64,000 nt of DNA from Sulfitobacter sp. 20_GPM-1509m (GTDB lineage: Bacteria > Pseudomonadota > Alphaproteobacteria > Rhodobacterales > Rhodobacteraceae). Of this stretch, positions 26,565-37,009 are shown in pieces. The first letter of the stretch is position 1, and each line of letters begins with the position of its first letter. The stretch is from positions 1 to 64,000 of the forward strand of contig NZ_JIBC01000006.1 of NCBI RefSeq assembly GCF_000620505.1, in the 5' to 3' direction. A program made the translations under genes and the position numbers. A model generated the notes under the pieces. It worked only from the letters and a program-made list of their open reading frames with translations. It was not told the DNA's origin and searched no databases.

Positions 26565-27773
26565 ATGCCTCAACACCCGCTCGCCGCATTTGGACGCGAT
26601 TATCTTGCAATTCCCGGTCCGTCCGTGATGCCCGACAGGGTGCTGCGGGCCATGCACCGCTCGGCGCCGAATATCTATCATGGCGCGTTGATCGAGATGG
26701 TCGAGGGGATTGTACCCGACCTCAGACGGGTGGCGCGGACCCAAGCGCATGTGGCGATGTACATCGGCAACGGCCACGCCACGTGGGAGGCTTGCCTGAG
26801 CAATACGGTCATGGCGGGGGAAAAGGTACTGGTGCCTGCAACGGGCCGTTTCGGTCTGGGCTGGGCGGATGTGGCCGTCGGGCTGGGCATTGATGCCGAA
26901 GTGATGGATTTCGGCAAGTCCTCCGCGATTGACCCGGTGCGGGTGGCGGAGCGTCTGGCCGAGGACAAGGCGCATGAGATCAAGGCCGTGCTGGCCGTGC
27001 ATGTGGACACCTCGACCTCGTATAAAAACGACATTGCTGCCTTGCGCGCGGTGCTGGACGATCTGAACCACCCCGCTTTGCTGATGGCGGACTGCATGGC
27101 TTCGCTGGGGTGTGACCGGTTCGAGATGGACGCCTGGGGCGTGGATGTCGTGATCGCTGGTTCGCAAAAGGGGATGATGGTGCCGCCGGGCATGTGTTTC
27201 GTCTTTTTCAGCGACAAGGCGGCCGAGGCGCGTGCGCGGATGGACCGTGTCAGCCGCTATTGGGACTGGACGCCGCGTGCGAACCCCACTGCGTTTTTCG
27301 AATACTGGAATGGCACGGCCCCGACGCATCACCTTTACGGCCTGCGCGCGGCGCTGGACATGATCCACGACGAAGGTCTGGAAAACGTCTGGCGGCGGCA
27401 TCACCTGCTGGCCCGTGCGGTCTGGGCGGCGGTCGACGCGTGGGGGGCGGATGGCCCGATGAAGATGAACGTGCCCGATCCGGCGCAACGTGGTCATTCG
27501 GTCACCGCCATCGGCCTTGGTGCGCCCAATGCCACCAAGCTGCGCAACTGGACCGAGGAAAACCTGGGCCTGACGCTGGGCATCGGTCTGGGCATGGCCG
27601 AGCCGAACGATCCGGCTTGGCACGGCTTTTTCCGGCTGGGGCACATGGGGCACGTGAGCGGGCACATGGTAATGGGCATGTTGGGCGGCATCGATTCCGG
27701 GCTCAAGGCGCTGGACCTGCCACACGGCAGCGGCGCACTCGAAGCAGCCTCCGGCGTTATCGCTGCGGGGTAA
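26565..27773 (+). CDS. Class V aminotransferase (serine-glyoxylate type)
   Basis: The 402-residue PLP enzyme begins 'LAIPGPSVMPDRVLRAMHRS', typical of the serine-glyoxylate/alanine-glyoxylate aminotransferase group. The PLP Lys is in 'VVIAGSQKGMMVPPGM' (about residue 200), with 'HVDTSTSYKNDIAALRAVLD' and a C-terminal 'FFRLGHMGHVSGHMVMGMLG'. In methylotrophs SgaA belongs to the serine cycle; in roseobacters such genes also occur without a complete cycle. The start follows 'aggagcctctc'. Confidence 0.88.
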   Translation: MPQHPLAAFGRDYLAIPGPSVMPDRVLRAMHRSAPNIYHGALIEMVEGIVPDLRRVARTQAHVAMYIGNGHATWEACLSNTVMAGEKVLVPATGRFGLGWADVAVGLGIDAEVMDFGKSSAIDPVRVAERLAEDKAHEIKAVLAVHVDTSTSYKNDIAALRAVLDDLNHPALLMADCMASLGCDRFEMDAWGVDVVIAGSQKGMMVPPGMCFVFFSDKAAEARARMDRVSRYWDWTPRANPTAFFEYWNGTAPTHHLYGLRAALDMIHDEGLENVWRRHHLLARAVWAAVDAWGADGPMKMNVPDPAQRGHSVTAIGLGAPNATKLRNWTEENLGLTLGIGLGMAEPNDPAWHGFFRLGHMGHVSGHMVMGMLGGIDSGLKALDLPHGSGALEAASGVIAAG

Positions 27774-27966
27774 AGGGCAGGCAGGCCCGCGCCTTGCGGG
27801 CCTCGAGCAACGTCATCCAGCGGTTCAGCGTCCAGCCGAGGGCGGCCACGGCCAGCAGGCCCCACAATGCCCAGAGCACCAGAAACACCCACGACAGATT
27901 GACGCCGAACATGACAATGCAGGCGTTGGTATAGTTCGGGGCGGACTGCGTTGGGCGGTTGATCAT
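27757..27966 (-). CDS. Small one-helix membrane protein
   Basis: The 69-residue protein MINRPTQSAPNYTNACIVMF has one or two hydrophobic segments ('WVFLVLWALWGLLAVAALGW', about residues 29-48) and a basic C-terminus. It overlaps the end of the convergent aminotransferase gene by 17 bases. I know this as a conserved short roseobacter protein that databases sometimes mislabel as histidinol-phosphate aminotransferase because of its neighbour. A GTG start at 27975 is an alternative. Confidence 0.65.
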   Translation of the reverse strand: MINRPTQSAPNYTNACIVMFGVNLSWVFLVLWALWGLLAVAALGWTLNRWMTLLEARKARACLPFTPQR

Positions 27967-28078
27967 GGCAGGCACATCAAAGGGGTGTGCCTGTGAGTAT
28001 AGCGCTGAATTGGCCGGTGCGAAGATTTTCTGACCGACCGGGGTGATTTACACCCTGAAGCGGGGCTTTGTTTCGGCT

Positions 28079-29185
28079 TCAGACCTTTGTCGCTGCATCC
28101 GCCAGTGCCTTGGGCAGGGCCGCCGCAAAGGCATCCAGATCTTCGGGCGTTCCGCAGCTGACCCGAATGCAGCGGTTTTGTGGCACCGCAAAAGGCATCC
28201 GCACAAAGATCCCCCGCGCAATCAACCCGTCCAGCACCGCCTTGGCAAAGGCTCCGTCGCGCCCGCAGTCGATCGCCACGAAATTTGCTGCCGACGGAAG
28301 CGGGGCCAGCCCGTTGTCGATGGCAATCTCGGCAATCCGCCGGCGCGCGCCGTCGATCTGGTCCAGCACATGCGCCAGATGCGCGTCATCCTCCAGTGCC
28401 GCCAGTGCGCCTGCCTGTGCTGCGCGGTTCATGCCAAAGTGATTGCGCACCTTGTGAAAGGCGGTGATCAGATCGGGATGGCCCAAAGCATAGCCGACCC
28501 GTGCACCGGCCAGCCCGTAAGCCTTGGAAAACGTGCGCATCCGCACCAGACGGGGATCGTCAAAGGACAGGTCGGGCGCGGTGCCCGGCGGGGCGCAGTC
28601 GATATAGGCCTCGTCCAGAACCAGCAGACAGCCCTGGGGCAGCTCATCCAATGCACGCACGATGGTATCACCCTCGTGCCAGCTGCCCATGGGGTTGTCG
28701 GGGTTGGCCAGATAGACCAGCTTTGCGTCAACCTCGGCAGCCTTGGAGAACAGGGCCATCGGGTCCTCGTGATCGCCCTTGTAAGGCACCTTGTGCAGAA
28801 CGCCGCCAAAGCCCGCCACGTGGTAGTTGAACGTCGGATACGCCCCGTCCGAGGTGACCACCGCATCGCCTTCGCCCACGCACAGACGCACCAGATAGCC
28901 CAGCAGGCCGTCGATGCCTTCGCCCACCATGATATGCGCAGGATCGGTGCGCAGATGGGCGGCCAGTGCCGCAATCAGGTCGTGCGATTCGGGGTCGCCG
29001 TACATCCACGCATCGGCCTCGGCCATGGCGGCGCGAGCGTTGGGTGACGCGCCAAACACGTTCTCATTGGCCCCCAGACGCGCATCGAAAGCGGCCCCAC
29101 GGACGCGTTCCTGGGTTTCAGGGCCGACAAAGGGAACCGATGCGGGCAGGGATTGGGCGAGCGGGGTGAGGCGTGCATGTGTCAT
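28079..29185 (-). CDS. HisC-like PLP aminotransferase
   Basis: The 368-residue fold-type I aminotransferase has 'ARLGANENVFGASPNARAAM', 'VYLANPDNPMGSW', 'LVLDEAYIDCAPPG' and the PLP Lys in 'MRTFSKAYGLAGARVGYALG' (near residue 220). It is closest to histidinol-phosphate aminotransferases; no his genes adjoin it, so it may be a second, broad-specificity aromatic or histidinol-phosphate enzyme. The N-terminus is about 20 residues longer than the minimum for the family. Confidence 0.85.
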   Translation of the reverse strand: MTHARLTPLAQSLPASVPFVGPETQERVRGAAFDARLGANENVFGASPNARAAMAEADAWMYGDPESHDLIAALAAHLRTDPAHIMVGEGIDGLLGYLVRLCVGEGDAVVTSDGAYPTFNYHVAGFGGVLHKVPYKGDHEDPMALFSKAAEVDAKLVYLANPDNPMGSWHEGDTIVRALDELPQGCLLVLDEAYIDCAPPGTAPDLSFDDPRLVRMRTFSKAYGLAGARVGYALGHPDLITAFHKVRNHFGMNRAAQAGALAALEDDAHLAHVLDQIDGARRRIAEIAIDNGLAPLPSAANFVAIDCGRDGAFAKAVLDGLIARGIFVRMPFAVPQNRCIRVSCGTPEDLDAFAAALPKALADAATKV

Positions 29186-29309
29186 GCGCGCAGGAATACT
29201 GTGGGACTGTGCCCTTGGAAAGAGGGCATGGCGCAGGGGCGTGCCCTGACGTCGGGCTGGAAATCAGAGCGGCTTTGCGCTGAGGTGCGCGCAAAGAGGA
29301 GTTTTGCCC

Positions 29310-30098
29310 ATGTCGCGCGTGTCCGTCACCTATGAAAACCACATCGCCCACGTGCGCCTGACCCGCGCCGACAAGATGAATGCCGTGGATCAGGACATGA
29401 TCGACGCGATTATCGCGGCAGGGCAGGAGGTTGCAGCCTCGGAGGCCCGCGCGGTCGTGTTGTCGGGCGAGGGCCGCGCGTTTTGCGCGGGTATCGACAT
29501 CGGCGGGCTGGGCAAATCCATGGGCAATGATCCCGAGGCAGCGCTGGTTCCGCGCAGCCACGGGGGCGGCACCACGAACCAATGGCAAGAGGTCGCGATG
29601 ATCTGGACCCGCGTGCCGGTGCCGGTGATCGCGGCCCTGCACGGTCCGGTCTTTGGCGCGGGCTGCCAGCTGGCGTTGGGCGCGGACATGCGCATTGCCG
29701 GGCCGGACCTGCAAATGGCAGTGATGGAAATGAAATGGGGGCTGGTGCCCGATATGGGCGGCATGGTGCTGTTGCCCCGTCTGGTGCGTGAGGATGTGGC
29801 GCGGCGGTTGACCTATACCGCGACACCCGTGGGCGCACAGCAGGCGCTGGACTGGGGGCTGGTCACCGAACTGGCCGATGATCCGCTGGCAGCGGCACAG
29901 GCGTTGGCGGAAGAGATCGCAGGCAAAAGCCCCTCGGCCATCCGCGCAGCCAAGGCGTTGATCACGCAAGGCTATGGGGCTTATTCGGATAGAATCCTGA
30001 TGGCGGAAAGCGTCGAGCAAGCCAAGCTGATCGGCAAACCGGACCAGATGGAAGTGGTCGCGGCGGCGATGCAAAAGCGCGCGCCTGTGTTCCAGTAA
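29310..30098 (+). CDS. Enoyl-CoA hydratase/isomerase family protein
   Basis: The 262-residue crotonase-fold protein has 'RADKMNAVDQDMIDAI', the first oxyanion motif 'GEGRAFCAGIDIGG' (about 56-69) and the second 'PVFGAGCQLALGADMRIAG' (about 113-131). The usual catalytic Glu pair of true hydratases is not obvious: 'MEMKWGLVPDMGG' places Asp where many have Glu or Asp. The precise reaction is uncertain. The ATG at 29310 follows 'aaagaggagttttgccc'; an in-frame TTG lies six bases upstream. Confidence 0.87.
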   Translation: MSRVSVTYENHIAHVRLTRADKMNAVDQDMIDAIIAAGQEVAASEARAVVLSGEGRAFCAGIDIGGLGKSMGNDPEAALVPRSHGGGTTNQWQEVAMIWTRVPVPVIAALHGPVFGAGCQLALGADMRIAGPDLQMAVMEMKWGLVPDMGGMVLLPRLVREDVARRLTYTATPVGAQQALDWGLVTELADDPLAAAQALAEEIAGKSPSAIRAAKALITQGYGAYSDRILMAESVEQAKLIGKPDQMEVVAAAMQKRAPVFQ

Positions 30099-30137
30099 CG
30101 CATCGCGCTGGCGGTCGGGGGCGCTGTGCCCGGCGCT

Positions 30138-30170
30138 GCCCTCCCCGTTATCACAAACGGGAAGGGGGCA
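30138..30170. terminator. Stem-loop between convergent genes
   Basis: Arms cccgtt (30144-30149) and aacggg (30156-30161), extended imperfectly by 'tgccctc' and 'agggggca', lie between the stops of the enoyl-CoA hydratase and valS genes. There is no T-run, so it is only a candidate bidirectional terminator. Confidence 0.45.
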
Positions 30171-30183
30171 GGCCGGGGCCGGA

Positions 30184-33100
30184 TCAATCCAGTTCGGACA
30201 ACCGTGCCAGCGCGTCCTTCAGCTTGGCCTCTTCTGCCTCGCGCAGGGCAAGGTTGGCGCGGGTTTCGGTGATGATCTCTTCGGGCGCGCTGTCGACGAA
30301 CTTGGGGTTGTTCAGACGGCCGCGCAGGCCACCCAGCTCTTTCGCCAGCTTGCCAAGGGTCTTGTCCAGACGCGCCTTTTCCGCTGCCACATCAATGACA
30401 TCGGCCAGCGGCAGGCCAAAGCTGCCGCCCGAGACCGCCAGCGCCACGGTGCCTTTGGGCATCTGCGCCACCTCGGTCAGCGCCTCGACACGGGCAAAGC
30501 GGGTGATCAACGCCTCGTTCTCGGTCCAGACGCGCCGCGCTTTGTCATCCATATCCTTGACCACCAGCGGCACAAAGGCACCCGCAGGCACGTTCATCTG
30601 CGCACGCGCGGACCGGATCGCTTCGATGATGGCCACGGTCCATGTCAGATCGGCGTCGGCCTTGGCGTCGACCAGATCGGCGGCGGTGTAGGTTGGCCAG
30701 TCGGTGTGCACCAGCATCTTGGGGCGTGCCTTGGCGCTCCACAGTTCTTCGGTGACAAAGGGCATGATCGGGTGCAGCAGGATCAGGATCTGGTCCAGCG
30801 CCCAGGCATAGGTGGCCTTGGTCTCGGCGGCGGCTGCCGCGTCGTCGCCGTCCAGTACGGGTTTGGTGAACTCCAGATATTGCGAGCAGAAGGTGCCCCA
30901 CACAAAGCTGTAGAGCGTATTGGCCGCATCGTTGAACCGGTAGGTCTCCAGTGCAGCGTTCACGGTTTCCAGCGTCTTGGCAATCTCGCCCTTGATCCAT
31001 GTGTTCAGGGGCAGGGTGGTCTGCGGGACGTCATCCGAGTGGGGCAGCTCGAAGGTGCCCTTGAACTCGCCGTAGGTCGCGGCGTTCCACAGTTTGGTGA
31101 CGAAATTGCGATAGCCTTCGATCCGCTTGGTATCCAGTTTCAGCGCACCGCCAAGGCTGGCCATCGACGCATTGGTAAAGCGCAGGGCATCCGCGCCGAA
31201 CTCGTCGATCAGGTCCAGAGGGTCGATGACGTTGCCTGTCGACTTGGACATCTTCTTGCCCTGCGCGTCGCGCACAAGGCCGTGCAGGTAGACGGTCGAA
31301 AAGGGTTTCTCGCCCACGACCGCAAGCTGCATCATCATCATCCGCGCCACCCAGAAGAACAGGATGTCCTGACCGGTGATCAGGTCAGAGGTGGGGAAAT
31401 AGCGTTGCAGCTCCGGCGTCTGCTCGGGCCAGCCCAGCGTGCCGATGGGCCACAGGCCGGACGAAAACCACGTGTCCAGCACGTCGGGATCGCGCCAGAC
31501 CGGGTAGATCAGCGTGGTGGGGTCCTGTGTCGTCGCATATTCGGCAAGCGCTGCGGTAAACTGGTGCAGGGCGGTGTCGCGGTCGGCCACTTCGACGATG
31601 CGGGCATGGCCCAGCGGTGTCGGCAGTTCGGCCAGCGTGGCGGTGAAATCCGCATGAACCGCGTCGAAATCCGCACCGCACATATGCCGGTCGGCCCGGT
31701 CGCGCAGCGATTGCGCCGACAGCAGGCGGCCCACTTCGACCATGTCCAGCGCGCCGTCGCCTTCGTCGTCCGAGAAGCCAAAGGCGTGCAGGTCAAAGCC
31801 GTACCAGACCGGGATCTGATGCCCCCACCAAAGCTGGCGCGAAATGCACCAGGGTTCGATGTTTTCCAGCCAGTTGTAATAAACCTTCTCGCCGCTCTCG
31901 GGGATGATTTTCACATCGCCATTGCGCACCGCATCCAGCGCGGGGCCGACGATCTTGTCGGTGTCCACGAACCACTGATCGGTCAGCAACGGTTCGATCA
32001 CCACTTTGGACCGGTCGCCATAGGGCTGCATGATCGGCTTTTGCTCGACGTATGGCACCGCCTCGACGCTTTCGTTGCCTTCGGCGTCGGTCACGGGAAC
32101 CATGTGCATGACGGCCAGCCCCTCGCGGGTGATGTCGTCAACCACACGGGCGCGGGCGTCAAAGCGGTCCAGCCCGCGGTAGTCGTCCGGCACAAGGTTC
32201 ATCGCGGCGATCATGGCCTCGTCGAACTCCTGCGCGCCGTTGGCGATGGCCTGCGCAATTGCGGCCTCTTCGGCATAGGGGCGTCCATCGGTGCGCATGG
32301 CACCGCGGGTGTCCATCAGGTTGTACATCGGAATGCCGCCCCGTTTGGCGACCTGATAGTCGTTAAAGTCATGCGCGCCGGTGATCTTCACCGCACCCGA
32401 GCCGAAATCCTTGTCGGGGTATTCGTCGGTGATGATCGGGATCAGGCGGCGGTGCTCTTTGGGCCCCACCGGAATTTCGCAAAGCTGCCCGACGATTGGC
32501 GCGTAACGTTCATCCGACGGGTGCACCGCAACCGCGCCGTCACCCAGCATGGTTTCGGGACGGGTGGTGGCGATCGAAATGTAATCGCGCTCTTCCTCCA
32601 GCACGACGTTCCCGTCTTCGTCCTTTTCGATGTAGGTATACGTGGCACCATTCGCGAGCGGGTATTTGAAATGCCACATTTGTCCCGCTGTTTCGATGTT
32701 CTCGACCTCAAGGTCGGAAATCGCGGTTTCAAAATGCGGGTCCCAGTTGACCAGCCGCTTGCCGCGATAGATCAGCCCCTTGTTGAACATGTCGACAAAG
32801 ACCTTGATCACCGCATCGTGGAAGTTGCCTTCCTGACCCTCGGGGGCGCCGGGGGCACCGGACATGGTGAACGCCTCGCGCGACCAATCACAGGATGCGC
32901 CCAGACGGCGCAGCTGGCTTGCGATGGTGTTGCCGGACTCGGATTTCCATTCCCAGACCTTTTCCAGGAACGCCTCGCGGCCCATTTCGACGCGGCTGGG
33001 TTGCTGTGCTTCGGCCAGGCGGCGTTCAACCACCATCTGCGTGGCGATGCCCGCGTGGTCAGTGCCGGGCTGCCACAATGTGTCGAACCCGCGCATCCGG

Positions 33101-33309
33101 TGCCAGCGCACGAGGATGTCCTGAAGCGTGTTGTTGAACGCATGACCCATGTGCAGCACGCCGGTGACGTTGGGCGGCGGGATCATGATGGAATAGGACG
33201 AGGCGCCGGGCTTGGCGTTGGCACCTGCCACGAAACACCCGGCCTCTTCCCAAGCGGAATACAGCCGTGCTTCGGCCTCGGCGGCGTTGAATGATTTTTC
33301 CAAGGGCAT
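30184..33309 (-). CDS. valS: Valyl-tRNA synthetase
   Basis: The 1041-residue class Ia synthetase charges tRNA-Val. The HIGH motif is '[15 protein letters not shown]' (HMGH at 53-56), the KMSKS motif is '[20 protein letters not shown]' (about 685), and the C-terminal coiled-coil arm typical of ValRS ends the protein ('[20 protein letters not shown]'). It is longer than the E. coli enzyme (951) because of insertions in the editing region and near residues 520-600. The start [17 protein letters not shown] at 33309 is chosen on homology; the longer frame adds 29 unrelated residues. Confidence 0.97.
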   Translation of the reverse strand: MPLEKSFNAAEAEARLYSAWEEAGCFVAGANAKPGASSYSIMIPPPNVTGVLHMGHAFNNTLQDILVRWHRMRGFDTLWQPGTDHAGIATQMVVERRLAEAQQPSRVEMGREAFLEKVWEWKSESGNTIASQLRRLGASCDWSREAFTMSGAPGAPEGQEGNFHDAVIKVFVDMFNKGLIYRGKRLVNWDPHFETAISDLEVENIETAGQMWHFKYPLANGATYTYIEKDEDGNVVLEEERDYISIATTRPETMLGDGAVAVHPSDERYAPIVGQLCEIPVGPKEHRRLIPIITDEYPDKDFGSGAVKITGAHDFNDYQVAKRGGIPMYNLMDTRGAMRTDGRPYAEEAAIAQAIANGAQEFDEAMIAAMNLVPDDYRGLDRFDARARVVDDITREGLAVMHMVPVTDAEGNESVEAVPYVEQKPIMQPYGDRSKVVIEPLLTDQWFVDTDKIVGPALDAVRNGDVKIIPESGEKVYYNWLENIEPWCISRQLWWGHQIPVWYGFDLHAFGFSDDEGDGALDMVEVGRLLSAQSLRDRADRHMCGADFDAVHADFTATLAELPTPLGHARIVEVADRDTALHQFTAALAEYATTQDPTTLIYPVWRDPDVLDTWFSSGLWPIGTLGWPEQTPELQRYFPTSDLITGQDILFFWVARMMMMQLAVVGEKPFSTVYLHGLVRDAQGKKMSKSTGNVIDPLDLIDEFGADALRFTNASMASLGGALKLDTKRIEGYRNFVTKLWNAATYGEFKGTFELPHSDDVPQTTLPLNTWIKGEIAKTLETVNAALETYRFNDAANTLYSFVWGTFCSQYLEFTKPVLDGDDAAAAAETKATYAWALDQILILLHPIMPFVTEELWSAKARPKMLVHTDWPTYTAADLVDAKADADLTWTVAIIEAIRSARAQMNVPAGAFVPLVVKDMDDKARRVWTENEALITRFARVEALTEVAQMPKGTVALAVSGGSFGLPLADVIDVAAEKARLDKTLGKLAKELGGLRGRLNNPKFVDSAPEEIITETRANLALREAEEAKLKDALARLSELD

Positions 33310-33575
33310 GGGCTGTCTCCGGCAGGTGGATGAATGGCCTGCCGGGCTTAGCAAAGCCGCAAAGAAAGGAAAAGCACTCATAGCCGCGCGCGCCACCTGT
33401 GCCTCTTTTCCTGATCGGGAATTCCCGGCTTCGGCGCATCAGCGCTTGGGGCAGTGCCCCTTGTATAAGGCAACACCCCGCGCCTCGCGCTGCAATTGCA
33501 TCCGCCCTCTCTGGACAATGTGGTCTGCACGGCTAATCTCCGCAGCAACGCAAGTCATGCGAACAGGGGATACTC

Positions 33576-35873
33576 ATGGACAAGTTCGGGAAAAGTCAGT
33601 CGACGGTACGGGTCGAGGATGTACGCTTTCTCACCGGTGCGGGCCGCTATGTGGACGACATCACACCAAAGGACGCCTTGCATGCCTTTGTGCTGCGCTC
33701 GCCCGTGGCGCACGGGACCATCACCGAGCTTGACGTTTCCGAAGCCAAGGACGCGCCCGGTGTCCAGCTGGTGCTGACCTATGACGATCTGGAAGCGGCT
33801 GGCATGAACACCGGCATGCAGGGCGCCACGGTCGACAACCGCGACAAGACCAAGGGCGCGGCCCCCAAGCGGCCGATCCTTGCCACCGGCAAGCTGCGCT
33901 ATGTCGGTGAACCCGTCGCGGTGATCTTTGCCGACAAATACGAGCAGGCCCGCGATGCAGCCGAGCTGATCGTGCTGGACTATGACGAACTGCCCGCCAA
34001 GATGGACCTGGTGCCGGGCGGCGAGACCCTGCATGCCGAAGCCCCTGACAATCGCGCGTTCGACTGGGGCATGGGCGACGAGGATGCGACGCAGGCTGCC
34101 TTTGACGCTGCCGCGAACACGGTCAGCCTCGAGATTGGCGACAACCGTATCATCGTCAACTCGATGGAGCCGCGCGGCTGTTATGCCGAGATGGAGGGCG
34201 ACCGCATCCATGTGGCGATCAACGCGCAAGGGGTCTGGGCGCACAAGGACCAGCTGGCCGAGGCGTTGCAGGTGGACAAAGAGCAAATTCGCGTGACCAA
34301 CCCTGACGTGGGCGGCGGTTTCGGGATGAAGGCGATGGGCTATCCCGAACCTTTCGTGCTGGCCCATGCCACCCGCACGTTGAACCGTCCCGTGCGCTGG
34401 ATGTCCGACCGCGGCGAGGCAATGATGAGCGACAACGGCGGGCGCGATCTGGTGTCGCTGGCCGAGCTGGCCTTTGACGCCGATCACAAGATCACCGCCT
34501 ACCGCGTGCGCACCCGCTGCAATCTGGGCGCTTACAACAGCCAGTTCGGCCAGCCTATCCAGACGCAACTGTTTTCGCGCGTTCTGATGGGCGTCTACGA
34601 CGTGCAAACCACGTGGCTGCAGGTCGAAGGCTATTACACCAATACCACGCAGGTGGACGCCTATCGCGGTGCTGGCCGCCCCGAGGCGATCTATGTGCTG
34701 GAACGCGTCATGGACCGCGCCGCGCGCGAGCTGGGCGTTGATCCTTGGGAACTGCGCCGGCGGAACTTTATCAAGCCCAACCAGTTTCCTTACAAGACGG
34801 CCACAGGGGAAACCTACGACGTGGGTGATTTTAACAAAGTGCTCAATCGCATGGTGACCGAGGCCGACGATGACGGCTTTGCCGCGCGCAAGGCGGCGGA
34901 CGCCGAGCGCGGTCTGCTGCGTGGCCGTGGCACCTGTTACTATATCGAAAGTATTTTGGGCGATCCTTCGGAAGGGGCCAAGGTCACCTTCAACGAGGAT
35001 GGTACAGTGTCGATCTATGTCGGGACGCAAAGCAACGGGCAAGGGCATGAAACGGTCTATGCCAAATTCCTCAGTGACCAGACGGGCATTCCGCATGATC
35101 TGATCACCGTGATTCAGGGCGACAGCGACCTGATCAAACAGGGTGGCGGGACTGGTGGTTCGCGTTCGGTCACCACGCAGAACAACGCCACATTGGCGAC
35201 AGTCGATGTGATCCTGACCAGCTTCAAGGAATTCCTGTCCGGCGAAATGGGCGTTGAGCCGTCCGAGATCAGCTTTGACGACGAACGTTTCCGCGCCGAG
35301 GGCAGCAACCTGACGCCGACGATACTTGAGGTGGCCGCACTGGCCCGCGAGGTCGAGCGCGACGATCTGCTGAAACACGAAGCCCGCGCCAGCCTGCCGG
35401 CCCGCAGTTTCCCCAACGGGGCCCATGTGGCCGAGGTTGTGATCGACCCGGACACCGGCGTGACGACGGTGGACCGCTATACCGTCGTCGATGATTTCGG
35501 GAACCTGATCAACCCGATGCTGGCCGAAGGTCAGGTGCATGGCGGCGTGGCACAGGGCATCGGACAGGCGATCACCGAACATGTGGTTTATGACGAGGAC
35601 GGCCAGTTGCTGTCGGCGTCCTTCATGGATTACGCGATGCCGCGCGCCTATGACGTGCCGTGGATCGGTTTCACGTCAGAGCCGGTGCCGTCCACGGCCA
35701 ATATCATGGGCATGAAAGGCTGCGGCGAGGCGGGGACCGTCGGTGCACTGGCAGCAGTGTCGAATGCGGTGCAGGACGCACTGTGGGAACGCGGTGTGCG
35801 ACAGGCGGACATGCCGTTCACACCGATGCGAGTATGGGAAATGCTGAAGAATGAGCCTGTCGCGGCTGAATAG
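33576..35873 (+). CDS. CoxL-like molybdopterin-binding subunit, form II
   Basis: The 765-residue protein belongs to the xanthine oxidase family large subunit (Mo-MCD). 'VTNPDVGGGFGMKAMGYPEP' (about residues 241-260) and the catalytic Glu in 'GMKGCGEAGTVGAL' (about 717) are present. The active-site loop reads AYRGAGRPEA (about 362-371), the form II signature; form I CO dehydrogenases have AYxCSFR. The substrate is therefore probably an aldehyde or N-heterocycle rather than CO. No medium (FAD) or small (2Fe-2S) subunit gene lies beside it. A good 'aggggatactc' ribosome site precedes the ATG. Confidence 0.88.
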   Translation: MDKFGKSQSTVRVEDVRFLTGAGRYVDDITPKDALHAFVLRSPVAHGTITELDVSEAKDAPGVQLVLTYDDLEAAGMNTGMQGATVDNRDKTKGAAPKRPILATGKLRYVGEPVAVIFADKYEQARDAAELIVLDYDELPAKMDLVPGGETLHAEAPDNRAFDWGMGDEDATQAAFDAAANTVSLEIGDNRIIVNSMEPRGCYAEMEGDRIHVAINAQGVWAHKDQLAEALQVDKEQIRVTNPDVGGGFGMKAMGYPEPFVLAHATRTLNRPVRWMSDRGEAMMSDNGGRDLVSLAELAFDADHKITAYRVRTRCNLGAYNSQFGQPIQTQLFSRVLMGVYDVQTTWLQVEGYYTNTTQVDAYRGAGRPEAIYVLERVMDRAARELGVDPWELRRRNFIKPNQFPYKTATGETYDVGDFNKVLNRMVTEADDDGFAARKAADAERGLLRGRGTCYYIESILGDPSEGAKVTFNEDGTVSIYVGTQSNGQGHETVYAKFLSDQTGIPHDLITVIQGDSDLIKQGGGTGGSRSVTTQNNATLATVDVILTSFKEFLSGEMGVEPSEISFDDERFRAEGSNLTPTILEVAALAREVERDDLLKHEARASLPARSFPNGAHVAEVVIDPDTGVTTVDRYTVVDDFGNLINPMLAEGQVHGGVAQGIGQAITEHVVYDEDGQLLSASFMDYAMPRAYDVPWIGFTSEPVPSTANIMGMKGCGEAGTVGALAAVSNAVQDALWERGVRQADMPFTPMRVWEMLKNEPVAAE

Positions 35874-36936
35874 AGCAGTTGCCGGTTGGCTGCGTGGACG
35901 ATTCCGCTCGGGTGCTCCGACCGGGTCGCCGCGCAGGCGCGGGCCGACCACCCATGTCATTATCCTTGATGGCACGATGTCCACGCTCATGCCCGATTTC
36001 GAAACGAACGCAGGTCTGACCTACAAACTGCTCCATGAGACCGGCTCGGACGTGTCGGTCTATTACGAATCCGGCCTGCAATGGTCGAACTGGCGGCGGG
36101 CGGGCGATGTGTTGTTGGGGCGCGGGATCAACCGCCAGATCCGCCGCGCCTATGGCTATCTGGCATCGCGCTACCGCCCCGGTGACAGGATTTTCCTGAT
36201 GGGCTATTCGCGCGGCGCTTATGCGGTGCGGTCGCTGGCGGGGATCGTCGGCTTTCTGGGCCTGCTCAAGGCCGAGAGCGCAACCGAGCGGAACATTCGT
36301 GAAGTGTACCGGCATTACGAGGCGGGGGGCAGCAGCGATGCGGCCCACGCCTTTGCCCGCATGCATTGTCACGCGGATGTGCCGATCGAGATGATCGGCG
36401 TCTGGGACACGGTGAAATCGCTGGGACTGAACGCGCCGGTGCTGTGGCGGTTCAGTGCGCCGAACCATTCCTTTCATGACCACCAGCTTGGCCCGCATGT
36501 AAAGCACGGCTATCACGCGTTGGCCCGCAACGAGACGCGCATGGCCTATGCGCCCGTCATGTGGGAGACCCGCAGCGACTGGCCCGGTCATCTGGAACAG
36601 ATGTGGTTCCGGGGCACGCACGGGGATGTCGGCGGGCAATTGGGCGGCTTTGACGCGGCGCGGCCCCTGTCCAATATCTCGCTGGTCTGGATGCTGGAAA
36701 AGGCACAGGGCTGCGGCCTGCCATTGCCCGAAGGCTGGGCCGCTCGGTTCCCGCAGGACCCGCTGGCCCCGTCGGTGGGCACATGGCGCGGCTTTGGCGG
36801 GTTGTTCCTCACGCGGCGGGCGCGCAAGGTCGGGTTGGACCCCTCCGAACGGGTGCATCCCAGCGTCGCCGAAGCGGCCCGCGCGCCCGCGCGGTCGTGG
36901 TGGTCAGATTGGTTTCGTGGCGCGTCGGCGCATTAA
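35851..36936 (+). CDS. DUF2235 alpha/beta-hydrolase protein
   Basis: The 361-residue protein has the DUF2235 domain: 'VIILDGTMSTLMPDFETNAG' at residues 37-56, the nucleophile elbow GYSRGAYAVR (G-x-S-x-G, about residue 118), 'MIGVWDTVKSLGLNAP' and 'WFRGTHGDVGGQ' with a late Asp/His. The family includes the Tle1 phospholipases of type VI secretion, but no secretion gene is nearby and the protein lacks a signal peptide. It overlaps the CoxL-like gene by 23 bases, so the two are co-translated; the biological link is unknown. Confidence 0.85.
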   Translation: MSLSRLNRAVAGWLRGRFRSGAPTGSPRRRGPTTHVIILDGTMSTLMPDFETNAGLTYKLLHETGSDVSVYYESGLQWSNWRRAGDVLLGRGINRQIRRAYGYLASRYRPGDRIFLMGYSRGAYAVRSLAGIVGFLGLLKAESATERNIREVYRHYEAGGSSDAAHAFARMHCHADVPIEMIGVWDTVKSLGLNAPVLWRFSAPNHSFHDHQLGPHVKHGYHALARNETRMAYAPVMWETRSDWPGHLEQMWFRGTHGDVGGQLGGFDAARPLSNISLVWMLEKAQGCGLPLPEGWAARFPQDPLAPSVGTWRGFGGLFLTRRARKVGLDPSERVHPSVAEAARAPARSWWSDWFRGASAH

Positions 36937-37009
36937 GTTATGCCGACAGGTCTTGAGGTCGGGCGTTGGGGGCTTTTGCGGTGCTGTGCCACATAGGCAA
37001 GGATCAGGC

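Noticed and set aside
30706-33294. 862-codon open frame antisense to valS
   Set aside because: It mirrors the high-GC third-position pattern of valS and has a His/Gly/Val-rich composition without any domain.
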